Below, in pieces: positions 10,027-21,100 of a DNA stretch of 64,000 bases. Positions within the stretch are counted from its first letter, which is position 1. The number at the start of each line of letters is the position of its first letter. Below the pieces are notes generated by a model. That model was not told the DNA's origin. It was given only the letters and a program-made list of their open reading frames with translations, and searched no databases. Both the position numbers and the translations under genes were made by a program. The stretch comes from Henningerozyma blattae CBS 6284 (taxonomy: Eukaryota > Ascomycota > Saccharomycetes > Saccharomycetales > Saccharomycetaceae): positions 451,501-515,500 of the forward strand of contig NC_020188.1 in the NCBI RefSeq assembly GCF_000315915.1, read 5' to 3'.

Positions 10027-10842
10027 ATGGTGGCTCCAACTGCTTTAAAGAAAAACATCACTAATGAAAATACATCCACAACTAGTAGGATCGTTGGTAT
10101 TAATAACACTGAAAATATCGAGGAAGAAGATGACGATGATGTCTTATTAGGTAATGAAGAGGATACAGAAGAAGTTACCAAAACCGAGGATTCTGAAGAA
10201 CCTGAACAAAAAGCTGAAGCTACTGGGGTTGTATTAGATGCAGAAGGTAAACCAAGATTTGGTGCTGCTAATAAATCCAAACAAACCAAAGTTAAATTAG
10301 AAAGCCGAAAAGTAGCAGTTCCACCACATAGAATGACTCCATTAAGAAATAATTGGCCCAAGATATACCCCCCTCTCGTAGATCATTTGAAATTACAAGT
10401 CAGAATGAATTTAAGAACAAAAAGTGTGGAATTAAGAACTCATCCAAAACATACCACTGATCCAGGTGCTCTTCAAAAAGGTGCTGATTTTATTAAAGCT
10501 TTCACTTTAGGGTTTGATCTAGATGATTCTATCGCTTTGTTAAGACTAGATGATTTATATATTGAAACTTTCGAGGTTAAAGATGTCAAGACCTTAACTG
10601 GTGATCATTTATCTAGAGCAATTGGTCGTATTGCTGGTAAAGATGGTAAAACTAAGTTTGCTATTGAAAATGCTACAAGAACAAGAATTGTTTTAGCAGA
10701 TTCTAAAATTCACATTTTGGGTGGGTTTACACATATAAGAATGGCTAGAGAATCTATAGTAAGTTTAATTTTAGGTTCTCCACCAGGAAAAGTCTACGGT
10801 GGTTTACGTACTGTTGCTTCTAGGCTTAAGGAACGTTACTGA
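10027..10842 (+). CDS. PNO1: Pno1/Dim2 KH-domain 40S assembly factor
   Basis: Pno1 (Dim2) binds pre-18S rRNA near the 3' cleavage site, works with Nob1 and Dim1, and is required for maturation of the small ribosomal subunit in nucleolus and cytoplasm. The N-terminal 70 residues are acidic and probably disordered. The rest is the conserved core with two KH-like folds, including HRMTPLRNNWPKIYPPLV, the RTHPKHTTDPGALQKGADF block, and the GRIAGKDGKTKFAIENATRTR nucleic-acid-binding turn. The C-terminus GGLRTVASRLKERY is family-typical. Length 271 residues versus 274 in yeast. In S. cerevisiae it lies beside ELG1, as here. Confidence 0.97.
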   Translation: MVAPTALKKNITNENTSTTSRIVGINNTENIEEEDDDDVLLGNEEDTEEVTKTEDSEEPEQKAEATGVVLDAEGKPRFGAANKSKQTKVKLESRKVAVPPHRMTPLRNNWPKIYPPLVDHLKLQVRMNLRTKSVELRTHPKHTTDPGALQKGADFIKAFTLGFDLDDSIALLRLDDLYIETFEVKDVKTLTGDHLSRAIGRIAGKDGKTKFAIENATRTRIVLADSKIHILGGFTHIRMARESIVSLILGSPPGKVYGGLRTVASRLKERY

Positions 10843-11349
10843 ATACTATAACTATCTGTACCTTTCATTTTTATTATTTATGCATAGTTTTTATACAGGG
10901 TAAGTAACTTCTATTGTCTTATATTATTAGATAATATACCATTATGTACATTATTTGGAAAAAAAATAACCGTTCTAATTAAACACATGCCTGATTGCTA
11001 TTTTGTTGCTTCTTTTTCTTCAGTTAATAGACTTCTAATAATCACCATTCCGATATTTCATTTGAAGATGAGTATGTCGCGTCGCGTAAACTTTTATTTT
11101 AATGACTTAATAATATAGTACTTTAACTTTTAATTTTTAGATGTAGATCTGTAATAAGAAAAATATTCACCATTCATCTGAACTTAATTTTTCTGCTTTC
11201 AAAGTTTTAAGTTGAGATATTTTATCAGATAATATTGATTCTATTCCTTCAAACAGACGATATCTAAAATCGGAATAGAACAAATAGGATTTGAGATAAA
11301 AAAGCAAAATAAAATAGCTGTTATCCTAGTTAATCGAGATAATATACCA
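10843..11349. other. Intergenic region PNO1 to ELG1
   Basis: This 507-base stretch between two plus-strand genes has no gene. It carries the overlapping ACGCGAC words described separately and is otherwise AT-rich. Confidence 0.5.
11076..11087 (-). promoter_or_regulatory. Near-MCB repeat upstream of ELG1
   Basis: Two overlapping GTCGCGT words (ACGCGAC on the minus strand) occur at 11076-11082 and 11081-11087. They resemble but do not equal the MluI cell-cycle box ACGCGT read by MBF in genes expressed at G1/S. ELG1 acts in S phase, which would fit. The distance to the start, about 260 bases, is plausible. The call is tentative because the sixth base differs from the consensus. Confidence 0.35.
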
Positions 11350-13812
11350 ATGGATAAGCCTGTTTCTTTAAAAAAATTATTAAGTGGGAAACCTATTTCA
11401 AAACCTAAAATACGAAAAGTTCAAAAACAATTGTCTAAAGCTAATGCTATATCCAAAGAAGAAATACCTATAGAAAAAGGCATCTCATCACACCCATTTT
11501 TACCTGAAAATATTTCTACAGAAACTAATGGCCTTACTAATAAGAATAATGAAAGCTATATAATAGATTTGGAAGAGTCTTCAACAGAAGATATTATTGA
11601 AGATCCCAATAATGTATTAGCTTCTTCATCACCTTTAAAACCTAGCAAAATTGAACCAACGATTTTAAATAATTCTCCTCAGAAATCTGTCCATAACATA
11701 TTAATGAACAGACATAGAAAAAGAAAGATGGATGATATAAAACGTAATATAATTAGTATAGACGATGATCCCGATACATATGATAACTCAGACAGTATTA
11801 AATCTCCAGCAAGACTATTACCTACTGCTAACATGAAAAAGACAACTTTAAAAGGACTTTTCACAAATTTCAAAAAACCCAAAGGCTCAGCAGATTCAAG
11901 AGTTAGTACCAAAGAATCAACTGCGTCATTAAGTCAATCAATTATTAGAACTAAGCTTTCCAGAAAAAACGAAATTTCAAAGCTGAAAGAAATCCCTTGC
12001 CCATGGCCTTTGGTTCAATTAGTTAAACCACTTCAATCTAATTCTGATGTAGGAAGTGCTGAGCCAATCGATATAAAATTACTGAAAAAAGATACCTCAA
12101 AATATTATAACTCTAATTATAATTTTACAAAGGAGGAATATGGTACTCTTTTGCAGAATCATGAAGTGTTAAAGCCTTCAAAGGAATCATTAAGCTTTAC
12201 ATCACCATTAAGCAAATCACCCCATATTTGGACAACTCTTTTTGCACCAACTTGCATGGATGAGATATTATTGAGTCAGAGCGTAAAAGAAAATATTAGT
12301 TCGTGGATTATGAAAGCTTTTCAACGTCTGAAGAAACCTACTACAAGAAGAAGATTAACTGATGTAAATAGAAAGGAAGAAATTGATGAATTTGCAAATT
12401 TTATTGTACATGATGATTTTGATGATACTAACACTGAGAACACGCAATCAGACGAAATAGAAGATTTTGTACCATTACTTATCTTACATGGAGAAGCAGT
12501 TGGAAAAAACACTCTCTTTAAAGTTCTTATGGACTCCCTTGATGGAAAAATCTTTGAAGTAAACTCTTCTAGCAATAGGGGCAAAAAAGAAATTTTAGAA
12601 ACTTTGTCAGATTTTGCCACTACGCATCACGTCAAAGCCCAAGGCTCTAATGGTATTATATTGATTAATGATGTAGATGTTATCTTTAAAGCTCATGATC
12701 GACATTTTTGGCAAGCCATTACTAAACTATTAGCGATTTCAAGAAGGCCAGTTGTTTTATTATGTAGAGATTTAGAATTCGTTCCTTCTAATTTGATAAC
12801 TATAGCTAATGAAGAAGAGTCTCTATTTTTTGCACAACCGTCATCGATTATTGACTTAAAGAAATACATCATGAGATCTTGTAGATCTATCCTGTTGTCT
12901 GTGAAGGAAAAGGAAATTGACTTTCTAATTACTCAGTATGGAAATGATATAAGGAAAATATTATTAAATCTTCAGTTTTATAGTAACCCAGGAGACCCTT
13001 TACCAATTTCAAATGCAACACGAGATGAAAATTATTTAAAATTTTTATCAGTTAAAGCTTTTAGCGAATATTCTGATGTAGTATCTTCTTCAGATGTTAT
13101 TGAATCATCAACAAAGTATAGTTCCTTGATTTCAGAAAATATTGATTTCACACTAATGAGTTTTCAAAATAGAAGCAGAAATAACAAAAATACTTCCCAA
13201 GCAGGCCCAAAAGTTTCCACGTCAATTGATGATCAATGGGAATTAGATCATGATTTTATGATGGATTACAGTTTACATATTACCGACACAAAACATGTTG
13301 CATTGAAATCACATGAACTCGATATTGCTGCATATTTAAGTAATTTTTTAGGAATATGCCATCTATTAGAACCGTCGTCAGCTCTTATTAAAAAAAGATC
13401 CAAACTTATTATGGACCGATCAATTGAATATATTTCCTCAAGACAAAACTCACCTTTTCAAATGACAAGATTTACAAGAAGTTCAAGGATATCAAGAGCT
13501 ATTTTAGAAGAATTTGAAGAATCTTCTTTAAATACTAGAAATAATAGGATAGAAAGTATTCGGTTAGACTTTTTAAACAGTTCTAAAAGCGTAATACATT
13601 CTGAATTAACTTCTTTCATTTTAGAAATAGCCAAGGATGAAAACTTCAAGAGGAAATATAATACTAACATCATTAAAGAAGCACATCTACAAGATCCTAC
13701 GAAGGCTGAATATGAAATAACCTTTGCATTAATTCAAAAAAATCTATTAAAGAATTTTTATTTTCATTCAAACGCTCAAACTGTTATAGACAGCTGGAAA
13801 GAGACACTATAG
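11350..13812 (+). CDS. ELG1: Elg1-type alternative clamp unloader subunit
   Basis: Elg1 replaces Rfc1 in an RFC-like complex that removes PCNA, including SUMO-PCNA, from chromatin after replication. The N-terminal third is disordered and carries two SUMO-interaction-like stretches, YIIDLEES (about residue 70) and NIISIDDDPD (about 133). The AAA-like domain follows: HIWTTLFAPTCMDEILLSQ, a Walker A-like HGEAVGKNTL near residues 380-390, IILINDVDVIF in the Walker B place, and later helices. The Walker A reads GKN where GK[ST] is canonical, and the Walker B Asp-Glu is Asp-Val, so ATPase activity of this subunit may be weak. At 820 residues it is close to yeast Elg1 (791). The context beside PNO1 matches yeast chromosome XV. 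Confidence 0.92.
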   Translation: MDKPVSLKKLLSGKPISKPKIRKVQKQLSKANAISKEEIPIEKGISSHPFLPENISTETNGLTNKNNESYIIDLEESSTEDIIEDPNNVLASSSPLKPSKIEPTILNNSPQKSVHNILMNRHRKRKMDDIKRNIISIDDDPDTYDNSDSIKSPARLLPTANMKKTTLKGLFTNFKKPKGSADSRVSTKESTASLSQSIIRTKLSRKNEISKLKEIPCPWPLVQLVKPLQSNSDVGSAEPIDIKLLKKDTSKYYNSNYNFTKEEYGTLLQNHEVLKPSKESLSFTSPLSKSPHIWTTLFAPTCMDEILLSQSVKENISSWIMKAFQRLKKPTTRRRLTDVNRKEEIDEFANFIVHDDFDDTNTENTQSDEIEDFVPLLILHGEAVGKNTLFKVLMDSLDGKIFEVNSSSNRGKKEILETLSDFATTHHVKAQGSNGIILINDVDVIFKAHDRHFWQAITKLLAISRRPVVLLCRDLEFVPSNLITIANEEESLFFAQPSSIIDLKKYIMRSCRSILLSVKEKEIDFLITQYGNDIRKILLNLQFYSNPGDPLPISNATRDENYLKFLSVKAFSEYSDVVSSSDVIESSTKYSSLISENIDFTLMSFQNRSRNNKNTSQAGPKVSTSIDDQWELDHDFMMDYSLHITDTKHVALKSHELDIAAYLSNFLGICHLLEPSSALIKKRSKLIMDRSIEYISSRQNSPFQMTRFTRSSRISRAILEEFEESSLNTRNNRIESIRLDFLNSSKSVIHSELTSFILEIAKDENFKRKYNTNIIKEAHLQDPTKAEYEITFALIQKNLLKNFYFHSNAQTVIDSWKETL

Positions 13813-13887
13813 AATCCGTTTTTATAAAATTATATATCTAATATTTAATTGAAAACTATTAACATAAGGAGCATACCAATATATCTT

Positions 13888-14877
13888 TTACAGTAGGACT
13901 GGCTTAGATCTTAATCTGCCTCCTCGGAAATTTGTTAATACTCTGCCCTTCATGTTTACTTTTTGTAATACTCTCCAAGCCTCATGTATTTCTTTAGCTG
14001 TGAGCGGGCTTACTACATTATCAGGACCATCAAATAGCCTCTTTTTAGTTCGCATAGTAGTAGTTTCCATAATATTGTCTGGAATGGTTGGCTGACTTTT
14101 GCTTTTCTGGCGCTGTATGAGTTGTTCATGCTTTTTAACATTTAGAGCCATTTCAGTTAAAGAACAAACAATTTCAAAAGTAAGAAAACCTAAGATATCT
14201 ATTACATCATCATGAGGCTTACCATCTGTAAGTTGATTGATACCAGACCAATCTTTAAATCTTTTACTTTTTCTAAATGTGAAACTTGCTTGTCTACAAT
14301 CTGACCAATGAACATACTCTTCCTTTGTCATATTTCTAGTACGATCATCTGCTGTTTTTAACCTTTTCAATGTTGCAATATTTGCTTCCCTCTGATCTTC
14401 ATCTAAATCTTCATTATCATCAAATGTTTCCAAGGGTTGTTCATTAAACATAAATTGTAATTCCCAAGGAAGTTTGATTTGTGATTTTTTAACCTTCATC
14501 ATATTACCTCCATCCTTATCATCTTTATCATTTTCTGGCTTTTTGACATCTTCATCAGCACCCCCTGCTGCTCCATCCATTACACCCGCATTGGCATCTT
14601 GATCTTTAGCATTCTTTCTAAGATCCTTCCAAGAAAGATACGTCCTAAGTCTATTAACTTTTGCTTTATCATGCCTTATCAGAAAAATTACATCTTCTGG
14701 CTGTATAACTTTGCTACCTCTAGCATGTGCAGTTTTATTGGCCTGTATTAGAACCTCAATCACTTGGCCTTTAACAATATCTTCTATTAAAGAAGTTGTT
14801 TCTACAGGTGGATCATTTGTCTCGCCAGAAACAAACATCATTTGCTGAATTTCAATTCTATACTTATATTTATCCAT
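13888..14877 (-). CDS. SPT3: SAGA subunit Spt3
   Basis: Spt3 is the SAGA subunit that contacts TBP and helps place it on promoters. The sequence has two histone-fold regions. The first (about residues 5-95) includes YRIEIQQMMFVSGE and VIQPEDVIFLIRHDKAKVNRLRTYL. The second (about 190-260) includes FRKSKRFKDWSG and DDVIDILGFLTFEIVCSLTEMAL. An acidic low-complexity linker near residues 95-130 separates them. At 329 residues it matches yeast Spt3 (337). It converges on ELG1 with a 75-base gap. In yeast SPT3 is next to SHE9 on chromosome IV; here it sits among chromosome XV relatives, as expected when two duplicated tracks are merged. Confidence 0.97.
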   Translation of the reverse strand: MDKYKYRIEIQQMMFVSGETNDPPVETTSLIEDIVKGQVIEVLIQANKTAHARGSKVIQPEDVIFLIRHDKAKVNRLRTYLSWKDLRKNAKDQDANAGVMDGAAGGADEDVKKPENDKDDKDGGNMMKVKKSQIKLPWELQFMFNEQPLETFDDNEDLDEDQREANIATLKRLKTADDRTRNMTKEEYVHWSDCRQASFTFRKSKRFKDWSGINQLTDGKPHDDVIDILGFLTFEIVCSLTEMALNVKKHEQLIQRQKSKSQPTIPDNIMETTTMRTKKRLFDGPDNVVSPLTAKEIHEAWRVLQKVNMKGRVLTNFRGGRLRSKPVLL

Positions 14878-15207
14878 TCTTTACAAGTATTTAGAGTTCA
14901 GTCAGTTAAATTAGAAACCACAGTTCCGATAATGCTAGGTATTTTATCGTATGTTTTTTTTTAACAAATTCCTACCATACGTAAGAGACTTTTTTAGTCT
15001 TTAATTGCATACCAATTTTTGACTACTATCCCGAATACCGAAAGGTTCATCGAAGGGATCATCGCAGACCATTGAAAGCTTTCTCAATGGATTCGGTAGC
15101 TGTTCCTTCATGACATATAAATGTAGATATTCAAAGTTAAATATTTTAATTATAATTGTATAATATTACTTCCATGCTTATAACTAAAACTGATATCTGT
15201 TTAAGAA
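14878..15207. other. Divergent promoter region SPT3/THI80
   Basis: No gene is seen. A 7-bp inverted repeat, CCATTGA at 15069-15075 and TCAATGG at 15084-15090 around an AAGCTTTC centre, stands out between the two promoters. Its role is unknown. Confidence 0.5.
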
Positions 15208-16197
15208 ATGGCTGAGAAATGTATTGAAAATGAAGACCGAATTCCAGTTGAGATAGAACCTGGTCGCTACCAACATGAAATGAAGTTGGAGGGTTTTTTA
15301 AATTTAAAGCCAACCAGTAAATCTGCATTACTTATATTAAATCAAGAGATAGATGTACCTGAAATATTTTTAAATTTATGGTCCTACTATGACATAAAGG
15401 TATGTGCTGACGGTGGTGCCAATAGATTATATGATTTTTTCAGAACTTTAGAGTTTACAACTACCCTAGAATTAGATGAATTGAGGAAGAAACATCTTCC
15501 AAATTACATCATTGGTGATCTAGATTCATTGAGAGATGATGTCAGACAATTTTATCTTTCAAATGGTGTTGTAATAATCAAGCAAAACACTCAATATTCT
15601 ACTGATTTCACCAAAAGTACAAATTTAATCACTTTACATTTTAATGATCCTAATTTTAGAAAAATGCTTACAATTAATACCATCACTGATAATTTTGGTA
15701 TTGATTTCGAAGATGGTATTCATTTACTATACCACAAACTAAAGGAAACCGCAGATTACAATAATCCTTCTCATCCAATACCAAATATTAAAATCCTAGC
15801 ACTAGGTGGGATTGATGGCCGATTTGATCAAACAATTCACTCCATGACGCAATTTTACACTTTGAGGATATCTGATCCTTTCATTGACTTGTATTATTTA
15901 ACTCACACGGACTTAATTTTCTTAATACCTTCATCAGGATGTTTAATAACGTATGAAAAAACATTTAGGGATAAATTTATTGGTTGTTGTGGACTTTTAC
16001 CAATTGGAGCACCAACAGAGTTAGTAGAAACAATTGGCTTAAAATGGGATATTCAAAATTGGCCAACAAGTGTAACGACCGGCAGGGTTAGCAGCAATAA
16101 TAGGTTTTGCGGCATTGATAAATGTTTCATAAACTCAAAAGACCCGATTGTGTTTAACGTCGAAATATTTGTAGATAGACTAACAGAATTATTCTAG
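15208..16197 (+). CDS. THI80: Thiamine pyrophosphokinase
   Basis: The enzyme transfers pyrophosphate from ATP to thiamine, giving thiamine diphosphate, the cofactor of pyruvate decarboxylase and transketolase. Family motifs seen: KVCADGGANRLYDF (about residues 64-78), NYIIGDLDSLRDDVR (about 98-112), NTQYSTDFTKS (about 131-141) and LALGGIDGRFDQTIHSM (about 197-213). These Asp/Gly/Gln/Thr residues line the ATP and thiamine sites. The C-terminal half is the beta-sandwich thiamine-binding domain, ending with TGRVSSNNRFCG. Length 329 versus 319 in yeast. It is the last gene of the block before the junction with the tRNA-Met region. Confidence 0.97.
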   Translation: MAEKCIENEDRIPVEIEPGRYQHEMKLEGFLNLKPTSKSALLILNQEIDVPEIFLNLWSYYDIKVCADGGANRLYDFFRTLEFTTTLELDELRKKHLPNYIIGDLDSLRDDVRQFYLSNGVVIIKQNTQYSTDFTKSTNLITLHFNDPNFRKMLTINTITDNFGIDFEDGIHLLYHKLKETADYNNPSHPIPNIKILALGGIDGRFDQTIHSMTQFYTLRISDPFIDLYYLTHTDLIFLIPSSGCLITYEKTFRDKFIGCCGLLPIGAPTELVETIGLKWDIQNWPTSVTTGRVSSNNRFCGIDKCFINSKDPIVFNVEIFVDRLTELF

Positions 16198-16405
16198 AAC
16201 ATTGAATGTTATACTTTTATAAGTTAATGAAAGATTTTTATTTAGACTTAGCCTAAATTGAATGTATATTTTTTTAAGAAGAATATTTCTCCCAAAAAAA
16301 AAGAACACAGAATACTTTGCTGTAGAATTTTAAAAACTAGATTCTCTTTAACCCAATTATCCAGATTATATAGAAGATGAAAGTCTAAAAATACAACAAT
16401 TATAG

Positions 16406-16477
16406 AGCGCCGTGGCGCAGTGGAAGCGCGCAGGGCTCATAACCCTGATGTCCCTAGATCGAAACTAGGCGGCGCTA
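16406..16477 (+). tRNA. Initiator tRNA-Met (CAT)
   Basis: This 72-base gene starts AGCGCCGTGG and has the anticodon loop GCTCATAAC. It differs from S. cerevisiae initiator tRNA-Met only by compensating changes in the T stem (CCTAG/CTAGG). Initiator hallmarks are visible: an A1-T72 closing pair and the atypical T loop GATCGAAAC with no TTC. A TTTTT run just after the gene serves as Pol III terminator. No intron is present. Confidence 0.97.
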
Positions 16478-17499
16478 TAATTTTTAAATACACATGTGTA
16501 AATCACGTGATTAAAAGACAGATTACCATCCAAATGTGTCTTAGATTGTTCTACGGTCAGTTATAATTCTTGCTATATAGAATGTATGTTACCCAGTTTT
16601 CGAATTCAGCCAGGAATTAATATAAAATTTGGTTGTTTCGTTAAACAGAATACTCTTTCTGAATATCCACCTTCATAGAACGTTCCTCTTATATAAGACC
16701 TATGTCTCGTCAGACACAAGCTTCCTGGACATAACAATTATGTTCTCATCAGAACCGGCGTTCTGGAAGATACTCTTGACGAGCAGAATTGTAACCGCAG
16801 TCCCAATTCGTAGACTACGCCTACCGCATAGTCTCTGCCGATGATAGTAGTACGGTACCTCAACATTTACCTATCATCCCACTTGTAGAGTTAACTCAGA
16901 AGTTAACCTACTTCTAACTTATATCTGATATCTACAGGCTCGATCTGTAGATCATCTCAGATCCCTTGTCTTCTTAGATACTCCTGTATCTCTTAAGACC
17001 CGATGATAGATTACGCTATCCTCTTTCGGAATACATTCTTCCTGTGCACATTTTCAAGCTACATACTTATTCATCTGTATAAGCTCCAAAGTCTGGCTTC
17101 TGACCACGTGACGCCACAAGCTCTTGGTCACATGTCCGAACGGGATCTACCACAGAATGAAGTTTAATAGTCAATATCTTCCAAGATTGCTGTTATCAGA
17201 ACAATACATAGATCAAGTAAACTCGAGTAAAAAACTTACTACGAGATGGGAGGGTAGGCCATAAAAATTTCCATACCAATTTTATGTTTGGGATATTTAT
17301 AAGTCTTACCCGATTGAAGGATATCGCTATATACGGTGGCGTATATGAGTGCCGATCTAAATGACACCCTGTCCTCGTACCTACGTATATATATATTAAC
17401 CTCCAAACCTAATCTATTAGAGTCATTACTGTATAGATATATAGAAGTATCGAATAATAATATAATAATTGGTATATTGACTATATCACAAACTATTTA
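16478..17499. other. Gene-free stretch beside tRNA-Met, possible solo LTR
   Basis: No convincing gene is seen. Base composition is richer in G+C from about 16630 to 17170 than in neighbouring intergenic DNA. A segment from 17191 to 17525 begins TGTTA and ends TAACA, about 335 bases, the size and termini of a yeast solo LTR, but no 5-base target duplication flanks it. A CACGTG occurs at 17105-17110. A plus-strand frame of 71 codons at 16629-16844 does not resemble a known protein. Confidence 0.35.
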
Positions 17500-17724
17500 T
17501 TAACTCCGCAGAATACATTCTAACATTTTATTATGCTCAAAAAAAGTAGAGTTTAATCTTTTGTACTCTTGAATTAGTAAAAGTTTTAACAGTAATGGAG
17601 TATCATGAAACAATGTGATTATACGAAATGTCTCCAAAACATAAGAAAGCCTGTCGAAAAATTTTCTTGTTTGGTATTTCATATTCATTTTCTTAAAAAA
17701 AGAAAAAAAAGATTGAGTACCCAT
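17500..17724 (-). CDS. Small hypothetical protein (74 residues), doubtful
   Basis: An ATG-started frame encodes 74 residues with a basic, Phe-rich N-terminus (TQSFFSFFKKMNMKY) and an amphipathic Leu-rich middle (FRIITLFHDTPLLLKLLLIQ). I do not recognise a family, and there is no signal peptide, Cys motif or clear membrane span. It lies 453 bases downstream of the GEA1/GEA2 gene in the same orientation and overlaps the end of a possible LTR, so it may be chance. Conservation in relatives would be needed to accept it. Confidence 0.25.
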   Translation of the reverse strand: MGTQSFFSFFKKMNMKYQTRKFFDRLSYVLETFRIITLFHDTPLLLKLLLIQEYKRLNSTFFEHNKMLECILRS

Positions 17725-18177
17725 GTTCTAATTTTAAAAACATAACAATAATAATCCTGCTTTGTTTTTACTTAGTATTTGTCTTTTATACAGTGACTAC
17801 AATAAGCTTTCTATCTTTTCTAATTTTATCTTAGATATAAGCCGAATATAATTGACGCCATTTTGATATTAGCTTTATCCAAACTAAAGTCATGTTCGAT
17901 AGTGTATATTTCTGTTATCCTACAGTTTGTTTTTACTTTTTCAGAGTTAATATTATATAATGCCCTGCCTGGCAGACATATGGTATTGTAAGGTAATTAA
18001 ACTTGGTTCTGCAACAAGAAAAAAATTTAGTATTTGAAAGCTTTATTTATTCAGACTAATATCTAAAAATCATTAATGCTGTTTACAATTTATTAAATAT
18101 ATACATCAATAATATAAAATTCTCCTGTTTGATGAAGTAAACTAGTTTATAATCAGGAATTTGGATGTTTCAATCTA
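17725..18177. other. Intergenic region, GEA1/GEA2 3' flank
   Basis: AT-rich 3' flank of the large minus-strand gene; nothing further is recognised. Confidence 0.5.
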
Positions 18178-21100
18178 TTATGAATCATCGACTTTAACTT
18201 CGATATTATTTTCCGTTTTAGTATTTGTGTCATTATCATTATGAACTTTTACATCAGCATTGGTTGCATTATTTGTGGTATTACTATCATCAATTGGGTC
18301 AGAAGTCACATTGGTATTAATAATATTATTTTTATTCGATATAGAATATACATCTTCCTCACTTCCTGACACCTGCTCAGATTCAGATGTCCCTTTAAGT
18401 TGCCTTTCAATCTCCTTTTTCTCAGTTATTAATTTTTGAACTTGAACCTCAACCTCACTAGAATCGACATATTTATTAAATACATTTAAAATTTTCAAAA
18501 AAGTTTCATCATCCGTAATTCCCTTCTTTAAATAGTAAACAAAGACTTTTTGAAGCATAATTAAAACATCAAGTATTAAGGGTTTTACAAGTTTATGCCT
18601 TTTATTTAGTTCAGTAACGATGCCAAGTTCTATGACAGATTCTAGATCCTTAATATTCATTTTAGAATATTCAATATTGGCGGTTAAAATGGTTTCAACA
18701 GCAGTTAAAATGGATGATCTTAAAGATTTTTCAGAATATACTAATTTGAAAAATAGAGTTTGTATAATTTTAATTATGCGATCTACTGTTAGTAAATTTG
18801 ACACGGAGCGCTCACCTGTTAATGCAATAACAAATGACACCCATCTCTCAGTGACTTCTGACCCATCTAGTAATACCTTAAAGTCATTTTTATTCGAATT
18901 CTGTAGATCACTTTTTTCAACAGTTACCTTCTGTTTTTTAACTATATGCATTCTATTTTCAAATATTTCAAGAATATATTCAATAGTATTTTTGTTAATA
19001 ATTTTCTTTTCAGCTCTAATTGAGTCTTCCAAAAATTTGCAAATCTTGTCGGATGAATAGTCTTCTTTAGTAGTATAATTTAGCAAGGTCCAAAATCCCT
19101 TATTATTTAATAATTCTTCTTTGTAATTATCAATTTCAGAAAAATAGAGTATATTATCCAATAATTTAGAGCCAGCTTCATTGGCAAAGAATTTAGGAGA
19201 GAATATTTGTTTGGAAGCTAAAATTTTATCGTTAATTAATGATGTTAGATATTGCTCTTTCTCATCTAGAATAGATAGTAATAGAACCTCATAAGCTACA
19301 AAACGACGATATGTTTCATTCGATAAGTTTTCCAACCTTGAGAGAATAGATAATTTTGATAGAATAAAATTACCCAATTCCTTTTCATTTTTACAAAATG
19401 GAAATAAAGATACAGATATTTCAACTAAAAATAACATTTCAGGTTCAAAATAATTCTGATTTTCGTCCGTTTTCTTATATTCAATAGATTCTAATAGAAG
19501 CTTAATTATAGTGGGGGTAATATTAATATCATTCCCAAATATAGAGGACGGTATGTTACTAGTTTTCACACAGTTAATTGCAATTTTGGCGTATTCTATT
19601 TCTTCATCTGTTGGCTCTTCATCACCTTTTAAGTATGAAGCGAAAGTAGATAAGATACCTTTATTTTCATTTGTTTTAAGAATAACGAAATCCGGTTGTG
19701 GCCTTGGTAGCGTACCAAGCTTTAGTTTTTGCTGAAGGTCCCCAAAAATATCAGGTGTTATTAAGAGATTCTCATATAGGTTTAACACAACTTGAATAAT
19801 TTCAGTCCATATCTTAACAGTAATAATATCACTATTAGTGTTGTTCTGCAGGATAGAAAATAATAATATAGTGCATAATTGAGCTTTTTCAGATCTACCT
19901 AATCTCATTGCTAGAGTACTTACAGGAACGGAAGCTCGAGTTTCTTCAAAGTCTATACGTACTAAAGGAATTTCTTCCACATTGTATTGAATTTTATTAG
20001 GAGAAGGATTTTCGGGATTAGTTAAAGTAGTTATTCTTACTACGTGACGTAATAATTCGTTGAATAAATTTTTGTAATTATAATATGATGCAATTGAGGC
20101 ACATTTTTCTATGCATTGAATCACACGAGATGAGCGATGCTCATCAGAAGTAGACATATAAGTTTTGAAAATTGCATTTATCAGAACAGCACCAACATTC
20201 TTGAACAATAATCTACCAAATTGCACCTTCTCAATCGAATTTAGATTCTCCGTTACAGTTGATGTGACAGATGAAATATTAGTAATAACTGTATTGGATG
20301 ATATTAAATTATTCCAAGCATCCTCAAACCATTTTTCATTACCATGATGTTCCTCAGGCATAACGATTTCTTTATCTCTGATTGATGCGTATATTTTGTC
20401 TAAATACCAGAAGGGAAAATCGTTCTTATTGTAACAACCTTTTAAATTACTAGAATAATCTTCAAATGACATATGTTCTTTAACTTGCGGATTATGAAGA
20501 TCTGTATTTAGCATAATAATTGAATAACTTAAAATAAATACTGAGTCCGAATCCGGTTGTAATTGTGTACCCTCAGATTCATTTCCATAAATAGTGGTAT
20601 CATTAGATTGATAATTTTGACTATTAGCATATCTGCTTGAAAATTCCTCTATAATTCTTTCAATTTGTTGGGATTCCCCAGGTAATCTGAATTTTGTTAG
20701 TAGCATTCTAATTGCTTCATCTACCCTAAAGCCTTTAAAATCGAAGAGATTCATATACATTTTTAACAAAGATATTTTATTAGGGTCAGATAGTAATAAA
20801 CCGATTGTTCTTTTGTTAATTCGGGTATTATTTTCAAAAAGAAATTGTGCTAAATCTTCGTCTTTATCAGAGGTAAGAAAACTACTTTCAATCAATAAAG
20901 GGATGCCTTTCTTTGGCTTTTCATTGAACGCTTCTACACATTTAATGAATTTAGTTTTGCGTTCTCTTTGCCTTAATTTAATATTTTCTTTCCTTTCTGA
21001 TAAAAATGTTAATCTGTCAACGGAATTTAAGTTGGTATGGATTTCATCAACAAAAGAACAAATACCATCTAAACTTATTGGTGTCATACTTTGAGAACTT

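Noticed and set aside
16629..16844. 71-codon plus-strand frame beside tRNA-Met
   Set aside because: No recognisable content, and it lies in a possible LTR-derived stretch.
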